Of a stretch of DNA of 64,000 nt, positions 36,012 through 44,319 are shown one piece after another. The DNA comes from Streptomyces sp. NBC_01314 (GTDB lineage Bacteria > Actinomycetota > Actinomycetes > Streptomycetales > Streptomycetaceae), in contig NZ_CP108394.1 of assembly GCF_041435215.1 (NCBI RefSeq), forward strand, positions 3,162,001-3,226,000, read 5' to 3'. Below the pieces are notes generated by a model. That model saw only the letters and a program-made list of their open reading frames with translations. It was not told the origin of the DNA and did no database searches. The position numbers and the translations under genes are program-made. The first letter of the stretch is position 1. Every line of letters starts with the position of its first letter.

Positions 36012-36435
36012 TCAGACCGCCTCGACCGGCAGGACATCCGGGGAGAGGGCGCTCGCGTGGGCCGTGGCCGCTGTCATGCGGCGGCGGTGGTGACGGCGGC
36101 AGAGGACCTCGTAGCCGATGTCGTCGGGCTGGTTGACGTCGCCGATGACGACCTGGGCACCCTCGACGACCATCTGACCGCCTATGGTGCGGGCGTTGTG
36201 GGTGGCGCGGGCGCCGCACCAGCAGAGGGCCTCCACCTGCAGGACCTCGACACGGTCGGCCAGCTCGACCAGGCGCTGGGAGAGGTGGTCGACGAGGTAC
36301 CCCTACAGGTCCTGGCCGTCCTCGACCTCCACGGCGTCGGTGACCAGGCCGAGCCGCGACGACAGCTTGCCCTCGCCCGCGCGGTCGTCACGCGTGAAGA
36401 TCATGCCCTGGAGGCCGCGTGCCGAACGGGCCGCC
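36012..36435 (-). pseudogene. tdk: Broken thymidine kinase gene
   Basis: Read on the minus strand the sequence runs RSARGLQGMIFTRDDRAGEG, KLSSRLGLVTDAVEVEDGQDL, an in-frame TAG at 36303-36305, then GYLVDHLSQRLVELADRVEV and the zinc-site region ALCWCGARATHNARTIGG to the natural end. Compared with the intact copy at 50996-51646 it lacks the first 27 or so residues including the P-loop, lacks about 55-60 residues in the middle including the Walker B region, and has the stop. Codon choice is typical high-GC Streptomyces. It sits at the left edge of the catabolic island and is probably the original chromosomal gene. Confidence 0.85.
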
Positions 36436-36531
36436 TGTGGGCCGTGCTCTTCCCTCAAGGGGAGGCACGGCCGACGGGCCTGCTTCATGGCCGGATCCGC
36501 AGGGCAGCGCGGCTCTCGTGAGGTCCGGCGA

Positions 36532-37470
36532 CTACACGGCGTCGCGACGGGCAGCCGAGGGGTTCACGCCGTACTTGGCGTGGAAGGCGCGGGTGAAGTG
36601 CGCCTGGCCGACGAAGCACCAATGGGCGGCGATCGCCGCGATGTTGCGATGGGCGAGCAGAGGGTCGGCCAGGTCACGCATCGCCGCTTCGAGGCGGCGA
36701 GATCGGATGTAGTCGGTGACTGTGCATGACTCGTGCTCGAACAGTCGGTGCAGTGTGCGCGCGCTCATGTGGTGCACGGCGGCGACCCGCGCATGTGTCA
36801 GCTCCGGTTCGGCGAGGTGCGCTCTGATGTAGTTCAGGATCTGCAGCCGCAATGCGTCCGCTGCGCCATCGTTGCCACAGGTGGTGACGTCGCTCAGTGC
36901 CGCTGCCACCAGATGCAGTCCCGCTTCGCCGAGCCGGTTGGCGGATGTCCGGAGGATCAGTTCTCGCTGCGACACCGCGGTTGATACGAAGCCGGCCAGC
37001 ACCGCGCCAGGTCCGTCCACGAGTGGATGGGCACGGTTCATCGACGTGACGACCATGCGTTCGGGCAGGCTCAACGCGCCCCGGGGAAAAGCCATGACCG
37101 CGCACGACCATTGCCGCTCCAGACGCAGATGGTATGGCCTGCCGGTGTCGTAGATCGCCATCTGCCCGGGCGCGATCGAGATCTCGCGATCGTCCTGGCA
37201 CACGGTGGCGTACCCGCTCAGCTGTACGCAGACCTTGAGCAGGTCGATCGGTGTCTGCCGTACGGCCCTGGGGGTGCGCCGCACGACCTGCGGCGTACCG
37301 CTCACCCGGTAGGCAGCGATCGCCCCGAGCTGAGTACCGGCCATCTGCCCATGGGCGGCCCGCGCTCCGATGGCCTCCGGGACGAGCCGGCCGAAAGCAC
37401 TGCCCAACTGCTCTCGCCAGAGTTCGGCCGGGTGAGAGCTTGACTGTTCTGTCCATGCGGTCGACCACAT
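36532..37470 (-). CDS. AraC-family transcriptional regulator
   Basis: A 312-aa regulator with an N-terminal AraC-binding-like effector domain (about 20-190) and a C-terminal double helix-turn-helix (LTHARVAAVHHMSARTLHRL and the second motif WCFVGQAHFTRAFHAKYGV). It is divergent from the GMC oxidoreductase gene, with 160 bases between starts, so it most likely controls the GMC-aldehyde dehydrogenase pair and senses its substrate or product. I use the ATG at 37470; an earlier start at 37512 is possible. Confidence 0.85.
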   Translation of the reverse strand: MWSTAWTEQSSSHPAELWREQLGSAFGRLVPEAIGARAAHGQMAGTQLGAIAAYRVSGTPQVVRRTPRAVRQTPIDLLKVCVQLSGYATVCQDDREISIAPGQMAIYDTGRPYHLRLERQWSCAVMAFPRGALSLPERMVVTSMNRAHPLVDGPGAVLAGFVSTAVSQRELILRTSANRLGEAGLHLVAAALSDVTTCGNDGAADALRLQILNYIRAHLAEPELTHARVAAVHHMSARTLHRLFEHESCTVTDYIRSRRLEAAMRDLADPLLAHRNIAAIAAHWCFVGQAHFTRAFHAKYGVNPSAARRDAV

Positions 37471-37630
37471 CACTGTGTGCGCCCTCCCACCAGACTTGTC
37501 CTTGCACGACAAAGGCCGAGGCGGGATCAGTCAACAACTCTGCAACGTGACTGACAAGAATCTGTAGCAGGTTTTTCACCGAGCGGGCGACGGGGCCCGC
37601 CGGACCGCCGAATCAGAGGTGGGCTTGGCC

Positions 37631-39151
37631 ATGGCTTCTCGTTACGACTACGTGGTGATCGGTGCCGGGTCGGCCGGCTGCGTTCTGGCCGCGCGGCTGT
37701 CGGAAGATCACGACACCCGCGTTCTCCTGCTCGAATCCGGTCCCGCCGACGACGCGCCCGAGATTGACGTGCCCCCCGCGTGGCCTGCGCTGTGGGGCAC
37801 GGAGATCGACTACTCCTACGACACCGTTCCCCAGCCCGGCACTGGCGGGGTGGTCCACAACTGGCCTCGGGGGCGCACGCTCGGCGGGTCGAGCAGCATC
37901 AACGCGATGGTGTACCTGCGTGGGCACGGCGCCGACTTCGACGCATGGGCCAAGGCGGGCTGCGACGGCTGGGATTACGCCTCCCTATTGCCCTACTTCC
38001 GGCGCATGGAGACCGTCAGCGGCCGGGATCCGCAGTACCGGGGTGAGGACGGCCCGATGCGTCCGGCTCCGTCGGCGCAGCCGAATCCGCTGTCCCAGGT
38101 CTTCCTCGACGCGGCGGCGGCGGCCGGTCATCCCCTGACGGACGACTTCAACGGAGCTGTGCAGGAGGGTGCCGGCTGGCACGATCTGTCGATCACGGAC
38201 GGGCACCGCCAGAGCACCGCGGCGGCCTATCTGCACCCGGTCCGTGGCAGCCGTCCGAATCTCACGGTCGCGACGGAGTCCCGTGCCCACAGGCTGCTGT
38301 TCGACGGCACACGCTGCACCGGTGTCGAGTACGAACGCCGCGGCGAGCTCGTCACCGCGTTCGCGGATGCGGAGGTGGTGGTCAGCGCGGGCGCGGTCGA
38401 CTCGCCTCGGCTTCTGCTCCTGTCCGGTGTGGGCGCGGCCGACGAGTTGGAGCAGGCGGGTGTCGCGGTCGTGCACGACCTGCCCGGTGTCGGCCGCAAC
38501 CTGCACGACCATCCACTGTGCGGGATCGTGTACGAGGCGAGTCGGCCTATCCCGCCAGGGCTCGCCAACCATGCCGAGGTGTCGATGCTGTGGCGCAGCG
38601 ACCAGGCCCTCGCGGGCCCGGACATGCAGTTGATGTTCATCCACCTGCCGTTCCACCCGCCGACGCTTCAGGCCCCGGCGAACAGCTTCACCTTCGGTGT
38701 CGCCACGGTGCCCGAGGCACGTGGCTCGATCCGGATCGCAGGGCCCGATCCGCAGACGCCGCCAATGATCGATCCGAACTATCTGGGCGCGGAGTCCGAC
38801 GTGCGCCGGCTGCTGCACGGCATCGAGGTCGCCCGGGAGATCGCCGCCTCCGAACCGTTCGCTGACTGGCGTGCCCGGGAGGTGCTTCCCGGAGCCGGCG
38901 TCACGGACGAGGCGGGTCTGCGCGAGTTCATCGCGCGGGGCACCGGGACCTACTACCACCCGGTCGGCAGCTGCGCGATGGGCGTCGGGCCGGAGGCCGT
39001 CGTGGGGCCCGATCTGCGGGTGCACGGCCTGGACGGCTTGCGTGTGGCGGACGCCTCCGTCATGCCGAAGCTCGTCTGCGTCAACACCAACGCCGCCACG
39101 ATCATGATCGGCGAGAAGGCCGCGGACCTCATCCGCCGACCCGGCGCCTGA
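37631..39151 (+). CDS. GMC-family FAD-dependent alcohol oxidoreductase
   Basis: A 506-aa flavoprotein. FAD-binding GAGSAGCVLAARLSED is at the N-terminus, the GMC signature near 80-100 is RGRTLGGSSSINAMVYLRG, and the C-terminal active-site His lies in YYHPVGSCAMG, with NTNAATIMIGEKAADLI after it. It resembles choline or aryl-alcohol dehydrogenases. With the downstream aldehyde dehydrogenase and the benzoate pathway, benzyl-type alcohol oxidation to the aldehyde is a fair inference. The ATG at 37631 with AGAGG upstream is preferred over a GTG at 37619. Confidence 0.85.
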   Translation: MASRYDYVVIGAGSAGCVLAARLSEDHDTRVLLLESGPADDAPEIDVPPAWPALWGTEIDYSYDTVPQPGTGGVVHNWPRGRTLGGSSSINAMVYLRGHGADFDAWAKAGCDGWDYASLLPYFRRMETVSGRDPQYRGEDGPMRPAPSAQPNPLSQVFLDAAAAAGHPLTDDFNGAVQEGAGWHDLSITDGHRQSTAAAYLHPVRGSRPNLTVATESRAHRLLFDGTRCTGVEYERRGELVTAFADAEVVVSAGAVDSPRLLLLSGVGAADELEQAGVAVVHDLPGVGRNLHDHPLCGIVYEASRPIPPGLANHAEVSMLWRSDQALAGPDMQLMFIHLPFHPPTLQAPANSFTFGVATVPEARGSIRIAGPDPQTPPMIDPNYLGAESDVRRLLHGIEVAREIAASEPFADWRAREVLPGAGVTDEAGLREFIARGTGTYYHPVGSCAMGVGPEAVVGPDLRVHGLDGLRVADASVMPKLVCVNTNAATIMIGEKAADLIRRPGA

Positions 39152-39188
39152 CCACCCGAGCTCACGCGAAGCTGAGGAGAACCCCGCG

Positions 39189-40652
39189 ATGACCGAACTT
39201 CTCGATGACGTTTCCTGGCAGGGCAAGATCTACAGCAGTGGCTGGACCACCGCCCACGGCGGTGTGCTGGACAGCACCGAACCGGCGACGGGTGCCGTCC
39301 TGGCCCAGGTCGGCCTGGCCGATGCCGACGACGTGGCGGCCGCGACCGCCCGAGCCGCGCAGGCACAACCCGACTGGGCCGCGGCGACCGGCCCGTCCCG
39401 CGCCGCCGTGATCCGCAAGGCCGCCGCCGTCCTCGCGGACAACCGTGCGGAGTTCGAGCGCTGGCTCGTCCGCGAGGGCGGCGCGGTGCCGGGCAAGGCG
39501 GCGTTCGAAGTCGACCTGGTGCTGGGGGAGTTGTGGGAGGCGGCGGCGCTGCCCACCCAGCCCTGGGGGCACCTGCTGCCGAGCAGCGAGCCCGGCCGGG
39601 AGAGCGTCGCCCGCCGGGTGCCGCTCGGCGTGGTCGGTGTGATCAGTCCGTGGAACTTCCCACTGATCCTCTCCGTCCGGGCCGTCGCGCCGGCGCTGGC
39701 GCTGGGCAACGCGGTCGTCCTGAAACCGGACGTACAGACGGCGGTGTCAGGAGGCACGCTGGTCGCACGACTCTTCGAGGCCGCCGGCCTGCCCGACGGG
39801 TTGCTGCATGTGCTGCCCGGGGACGCCGGGCCCGGCGCGGCGCTGGCCGAGGACCCGAACGTCGCCATGATCGCCTTCACCGGCTCGACGGTGGTCGGCC
39901 GTGAGGTCGGCGCCACCGCCGGGCGCACGCTGAAGCGGGTCTCGCTCGAACTCGGCGGCAACAACGCCCTGATCGTGCTGGACGACGCCGACCTGGAGAT
40001 CGCCAGTTCGGCGGGAGCCTGGGGCGCGTTCCTGCACCAGGGCCAGGTCTGTATGACCGCAGGCCGGCACATCGTGCTCGAATCCGTTGCCGACGAATAC
40101 CTCGACCGGCTGGCCAAGCGGGCGCAGGGACTTCCGGTGGGCGATCCGTTCACCGGGCAGGTGGCCCTCGGGCCGCTGATCAACGAGCGGCAGCGGGACA
40201 ATGTGCACCGGATCGTGGAGGAGACCGTCGGGGCGGGGGCCGAGGTCAGGGCCGGCGGCACGTACGACGGGCTGTTCTACCAGCCCACCGTGCTGGCCGG
40301 CGTGACCACGTCGATGCCGGCGTTCCGTGAGGAGATCTTCGGACCCGTGGCGCCGGTCGTCGTCGTGCGCGACGAGGACGAGGCGGTCGCGGTCGCCAAC
40401 GACACCGAGTACGGGCTGGTCGCCGCGGTGCAGACGGGATCCCAGGACCGTGGCCGCGATCTGGCGCGACGGCTACGGACCGGCATCGTCCACATCAACG
40501 ACCAGACCCTGAACAACGACGCGTACGCACCCTTCGGCGGTACGGGCGCCTCCGGCAACGGCAGCCGGTTCGGCTCCCAGAGCAGCTGGGACGAATTCAC
40601 CCAGTGGCAGTGGGTCACCTTCCGCGAGCAGGCGCACGCCTTCCCCTTCTAG
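39189..40652 (+). CDS. NAD(P)-dependent benzaldehyde-type dehydrogenase
   Basis: A 487-aa aldehyde dehydrogenase. Motifs in order: VISPWNFPLILS for cofactor binding, FTGSTVVGREVG, the catalytic Glu in LELGGNNALIV, the catalytic Cys in HQGQVCMTAGRH, and EEIFGPVAPVV. The overall pattern is like XylC/vanillin-type aromatic aldehyde dehydrogenases. It follows the GMC gene by 37 bases, so the pair would turn an aromatic alcohol to the acid, the substrate of the CoA ligase encoded at 44320. A long inverted repeat follows as the terminator. Confidence 0.9.
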   Translation: MTELLDDVSWQGKIYSSGWTTAHGGVLDSTEPATGAVLAQVGLADADDVAAATARAAQAQPDWAAATGPSRAAVIRKAAAVLADNRAEFERWLVREGGAVPGKAAFEVDLVLGELWEAAALPTQPWGHLLPSSEPGRESVARRVPLGVVGVISPWNFPLILSVRAVAPALALGNAVVLKPDVQTAVSGGTLVARLFEAAGLPDGLLHVLPGDAGPGAALAEDPNVAMIAFTGSTVVGREVGATAGRTLKRVSLELGGNNALIVLDDADLEIASSAGAWGAFLHQGQVCMTAGRHIVLESVADEYLDRLAKRAQGLPVGDPFTGQVALGPLINERQRDNVHRIVEETVGAGAEVRAGGTYDGLFYQPTVLAGVTTSMPAFREEIFGPVAPVVVVRDEDEAVAVANDTEYGLVAAVQTGSQDRGRDLARRLRTGIVHINDQTLNNDAYAPFGGTGASGNGSRFGSQSSWDEFTQWQWVTFREQAHAFPF

Positions 40653-40703
40653 CCATCCTGGGAGCAGCTGTCGAACTGTACTTCGACGTCTGACCACTGT
40701 GCG

Positions 40704-40749
40704 GTCGTGAGTGTTCCGGGCGGTTCCAACCGCCCGGAACACTCACGAC
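40704..40749. terminator. Perfect 22-bp inverted repeat, probable terminator
   Basis: Each arm is 22 bases long with only two bases between them, 52 bases after the aldehyde dehydrogenase stop. The arms begin GTCGTGAGTGTTCCGGGCGG. There is no T-run, as is common for actinobacterial terminators. Its unusual perfection also leaves open a recombination or boundary role. Confidence 0.65.
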
Positions 40750-41068
40750 GCCGGAGCAGCGGCGGACCTGCCTGGCGGGTTCGGCCGGTTCATCCAGCCG
40801 CGCCGGCTTGTGTGGGTTTCCGATCACGTAGATCCGGCGACTGCCCGTTCTCCGCCACGAGGCCCACGGCGGCAGGGACCGCGCCGGGAGGACGGCTCCT
40901 TCCTCTGGTACGGGCTGACGCCGGGCACGCCGTTCACCGGACTCGCGGCAGCACCGCCGCCGGAGAACCCGCGCCGTTCCCGATCACGGCCGACTGCTTC
41001 CGGTGGTCGCCGCGCCAAGACGTACGGTCCGCAGCGGCGTTGGTTCCTCCGGAACCCATCAAGGCAAT

Positions 41069-41109
41069 GTTCTACAGAACCTTGACGCATTGAAGAAGTT
41101 CTGTAGAAG
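41069..41109. promoter_or_regulatory. Two operator-like repeats in front of boxC
   Basis: GTTCTACAGAAC (41069-41080) and GTTCTGTAGAAG (41098-41109) are each dyad elements of GTTCT-two bases-AGAAC type, 29 bases apart centre to centre, and inverted copies of one another. They end about 44 bases before the boxC start, the position of a promoter. A TetR-, PaaX- or BoxR-type repressor could bind; PaaX is encoded at 48398-49297. Confidence 0.55.
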
Positions 41110-41152
41110 ATTCCCTTATCGGTACCTGTGTTAGCGCGAGGAGGCGCTCGTC

Positions 41153-42883
41153 ATGGTGGTGGCAAACAAGCCGGGCGTGGCCGATGCCGCGAACGGAGCG
41201 CCGGAGTCCACCGGCACGGTGGTGGTGACCTTCGACCGCAGCCCGGACGCCTACCGGCACTGGAAGCTGCGGACCGACGGGCCGGTCGCCTGGCTGGAGA
41301 TGGACGTCGACGAGCAGGGCGGCCTGGTCCCGGGCTACGAGCTGAAGCTCAACTCCTACGACCTGGGCGTGGACATCGAGTTGTACGACGCCCTCCAGCG
41401 GCTGCGGTTCGAGCACCCCGAGGTGCGGTCGGTGGTGGTGACCAGCGCCAAGGAGCGAGTCTTCTGCGCCGGGGCGAACATCCGGATGCTGGCGGCCTCC
41501 CCGCACCACTGGAAGGTGAACTTCTGCAAGTTCACCAACGAGACCCGCAACAGCATGGAGGACGCCTCGGAGCACTCCGGGCTGACCTTCATCGCCGCGG
41601 TCAACGGCTCCTGTGCGGGCGGCGGTTACGAGCTGGCGCTGGCCTGCGACCGGATCCTGCTGGTCGACGACAACTCCTCGTCGGTGGCCCTGCCCGAGGT
41701 CCCGCTCCTGGGCGTGCTGCCCGGGACCGGCGGCTTGACCCGGGTCACCGACAAGCGCCGCGTACGCAAGGATCTGGCCGATCTCTTCGCCACCCGCAGC
41801 GACGGCGTACGGGGCAAGACGGCGGTGGACTGGCGGCTGGTCGACGAGGTCGTCCCGCGCCGGGACTTCCGTACGGTCGTTGAACAGCGCGCCGTTGAAG
41901 CGGCCGAGCACAGCACTCGGCCGACGGACGCCGAGGGCATCGAACTGACACCGCTGGAGCGGGACGTCACCGAGGACGGCATCATGTACCAGTACGTGCG
42001 CGCCGCGTACGACCGTCCGCTCGGCCTGGTCCGCATCACCGTACGGGGCCCCGTCGAGGGCGCACCCGCCGACGCCGCCGCGATCCACGACGAGGGCGCC
42101 GACGGGTGGCTGCTGGCCGTCACCCGCGAGCTCGACGACCTGATCCTGCGGCTGCGGGCGAACGAGACCGAGCTGGGTACCTGGGTACTGCGCACGGAGG
42201 GCGATTCCGCGCTCGTACTGGCCCATGAGCGGGCGGTGTTGGGCGCCGCCGCCGAGGGCGACTGGCTCAGCAACGAGATCGTTCACTACTACAAGCGCAC
42301 CCTGAAGCGCCTCGACGTCACCAGCCGCAGCCTCATCGCGCTCATCGAACCGGGCAGCTGCTTCGCCGGGCTGCTGCTGGAGCTGGCCCTGGCCTGCGAT
42401 CTGCAGTACATGCTGGACGGCCCGCCCATCGAGGACCCGGACAGCGACGAGCGCGCCCGACTCACCCTCTCCGAGGCGAACTTCGGCACCTTCCCCATGG
42501 GCAACGGCCTGACCCGCCTCCAGTCCCGCTTCTACCAGGAGGACGGCCACATCGAGTGGCTGCGCCGGGAGGCCGGGCAGCCCCTGAGCCCCGCCCAGGT
42601 CCGCGAGCTCGGCCTCGTCACCGACACGCCCGACGACATCGACTGGGAGGACGAGATCCGCATCGTCCTGGAGAGCCGGGCGGCGCTGAGCCCGGACGCG
42701 CTGACCGGCATGGAGGCCAACCACCGGTTCGTCGGCCCGGAGACCATCGAGACCAAGATCTTCGGACGGCTCACCGCCTGGCAGAACTGGATCTTCATAC
42801 GCCCCAACGCCGCCGGCCCCGAGGGTGCGCTGCGCCGCTACGGCACCGGCCAGAAAGCGGTCTACGACCGGAAGCGAGTGTGA
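41153..42883 (+). CDS. boxC: Benzoyl-CoA-dihydrodiol lyase (2,3-epoxybenzoyl-CoA dihydrolase) BoxC
   Basis: A 576-aa member of the crotonase superfamily, longer than ordinary enoyl-CoA hydratases because it contains two crotonase-like halves, as BoxC does. The first half has ERVFCAGANIRMLAASPHHWK and AVNGSCAGGGYELALACDR; the second begins near 300 and repeats the pattern at ALIEPGSCFAGLLLELALACD. The enzyme opens the ring of 2,3-epoxybenzoyl-CoA, giving 3,4-dehydroadipyl-CoA semialdehyde and formate. GAGGAGG precedes the ATG. First gene of a six-gene operon; boxB follows four bases later. Confidence 0.9.
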   Translation: MVVANKPGVADAANGAPESTGTVVVTFDRSPDAYRHWKLRTDGPVAWLEMDVDEQGGLVPGYELKLNSYDLGVDIELYDALQRLRFEHPEVRSVVVTSAKERVFCAGANIRMLAASPHHWKVNFCKFTNETRNSMEDASEHSGLTFIAAVNGSCAGGGYELALACDRILLVDDNSSSVALPEVPLLGVLPGTGGLTRVTDKRRVRKDLADLFATRSDGVRGKTAVDWRLVDEVVPRRDFRTVVEQRAVEAAEHSTRPTDAEGIELTPLERDVTEDGIMYQYVRAAYDRPLGLVRITVRGPVEGAPADAAAIHDEGADGWLLAVTRELDDLILRLRANETELGTWVLRTEGDSALVLAHERAVLGAAAEGDWLSNEIVHYYKRTLKRLDVTSRSLIALIEPGSCFAGLLLELALACDLQYMLDGPPIEDPDSDERARLTLSEANFGTFPMGNGLTRLQSRFYQEDGHIEWLRREAGQPLSPAQVRELGLVTDTPDDIDWEDEIRIVLESRAALSPDALTGMEANHRFVGPETIETKIFGRLTAWQNWIFIRPNAAGPEGALRRYGTGQKAVYDRKRV

Positions 42884-42887
42884 CCCG

Positions 42888-44309
42888 ATGCCCACGAAGA
42901 TCGACTACGACTCCAAGATCCCCAACAACGTCGCTCTCGCCGACGACCGCCGTCTGCAGCGGGCGCTGGAGGGCTGGCAGCCCAAGTTCCTCAACTGGTG
43001 GGGCGAGATGGGCCCGGAGCTGGCGAACCGAGGCGTCTACCTGCGCACCGCCGTGTCGGTCGGCCGCGACGGCTGGGCCCACTTCGACCACGTCAACGTG
43101 CCCGACTACCGCTGGGGCATCTTCCTCGCCGAGCGCGACCCCGACCGCCGCGTCGCCTTCGGCGAGCACAAGGGGCAGCCGGTCTGGCAGCAGGTGCCCG
43201 GCGAGTACCGCGCCGACCTGCAACGGCTGATCGTCATCCAGGGCGACACCGAGCCGGCCTCCGTCGAGCAGCAGCGCCTCCTCGGCCTGACCGCCCCCAG
43301 CCTGTACGACCTGCGCAACCTCTTCCAGGTCAATGTGGAGGAGGGCCGGCACCTGTGGGCGATGGTCTACCTGCTGCACGCCTACTTCGGCCGGGAGGGC
43401 CGCGAGGAGGCCGAGGCGCTGCTTCAGCGCAACTCCGGCAGCCCCGACTCGCCGCGCATCCTGGGCGCCTTCAACGAGGAGACCGCCGACTGGCTGGCCT
43501 TCTTCATGTTCACGTACTTCACCGACCGGGACGGCAAGTACCAGCTCGGCTCGCTGAAGGAGAGCGCCTTCGACCCGCTGTCGCGGACCTGCTCCTTCAT
43601 GCTGAAGGAAGAGGCGCACCACATGATGGTCGGCACCACCGGCGTCGACCGCGTGGTGACCCGCAGCGCCCAGCTGGTCCGCGAGCACGACACCCTGGAC
43701 ATCGCCGCCTGCGGCGGCATCCCCCTGGACATCATCCAGAAGTACATCAACTTCCACTACACGGTCTCCCTGGACCTCTTCGGCAGCGAGACCTCCACCA
43801 ACGCGGCGAACTACTACACCGCCGGGCTCAAGGGCCGCTGGCAGGAGGAGCGCCGCAAGGACGACCACCGGCTCACCGACCACAGCGCCTTCCTGGACAA
43901 GCCGGAGGCAGACGGCACCTGGTCACAGGACGAGGTCCCCGCGCTGCTCGCCCTCAACCTGGACCTGCGCGACGAGTACATCTCCGACTGCGAGAACGGC
44001 CTCAAGCGCTGGAACCGGATCCTGGAGGAGCACGGGATCGACTTCCGGCTGAAGCTGCCGCACGCCGGCTTCAACCGGAACGTCGGCCTCGCCGCCGGCC
44101 ACCACGTCACCCCCGACGGCACGATCGTCGACGAGCGGACCTGGGAGGCCGGCCGCCACCACTGGCTGCCCACCACCGAGGACCTGGCGTTCGTACGGTC
44201 GCTGATGCAGCCTGTGTACGAGCGCGGCAAGATCGCGAGCTGGGTCGCGCCGCCGGTCAACGGCATCAACGGCCAACCGTTCGACTACGAGTACGTGCGA
44301 CTGGTGTGA
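42888..44309 (+). CDS. boxB: Benzoyl-CoA 2,3-epoxidase subunit BoxB
   Basis: A 473-aa soluble diiron oxygenase that converts benzoyl-CoA to 2,3-epoxybenzoyl-CoA with oxygen and electrons from a reductase. It starts like other BoxB proteins (IDYDSKIPNNVALADDRRL), and its iron ligands are visible in NVEEGRHLWAMVYLL (about 150) and LKEEAHHMMVGTTG (about 240), with FNEETADWLAFFMFTYFTD between them. The ATG at 42888 immediately after boxC is preferred to an earlier in-frame start. The benzoate-CoA ligase gene follows with a GAGGTGAG ribosome-binding site. Confidence 0.9.
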   Translation: MPTKIDYDSKIPNNVALADDRRLQRALEGWQPKFLNWWGEMGPELANRGVYLRTAVSVGRDGWAHFDHVNVPDYRWGIFLAERDPDRRVAFGEHKGQPVWQQVPGEYRADLQRLIVIQGDTEPASVEQQRLLGLTAPSLYDLRNLFQVNVEEGRHLWAMVYLLHAYFGREGREEAEALLQRNSGSPDSPRILGAFNEETADWLAFFMFTYFTDRDGKYQLGSLKESAFDPLSRTCSFMLKEEAHHMMVGTTGVDRVVTRSAQLVREHDTLDIAACGGIPLDIIQKYINFHYTVSLDLFGSETSTNAANYYTAGLKGRWQEERRKDDHRLTDHSAFLDKPEADGTWSQDEVPALLALNLDLRDEYISDCENGLKRWNRILEEHGIDFRLKLPHAGFNRNVGLAAGHHVTPDGTIVDERTWEAGRHHWLPTTEDLAFVRSLMQPVYERGKIASWVAPPVNGINGQPFDYEYVRLV

Positions 44310-44319
44310 GGTGAGCCGG

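Larger units (their letters stand above)
40653..41152. other. 500-base stretch between the alcohol/aldehyde genes and the box operon
   Basis: It holds the long inverted repeat 40704-40749 and, just before boxC, a pair of operator-like repeats (41069-41109). Between 40750 and 41068 several frames are open and some fragments look protein-like (for example EDGSFLWYGLTPGTPFTGLA on the plus strand), which suggests a decayed gene, but I cannot identify it. Confidence 0.45.

Noticed and set aside
36012..36435. A second functional thymidine kinase
   Set aside because: P-loop and Walker B segments are missing and an in-frame stop is present.
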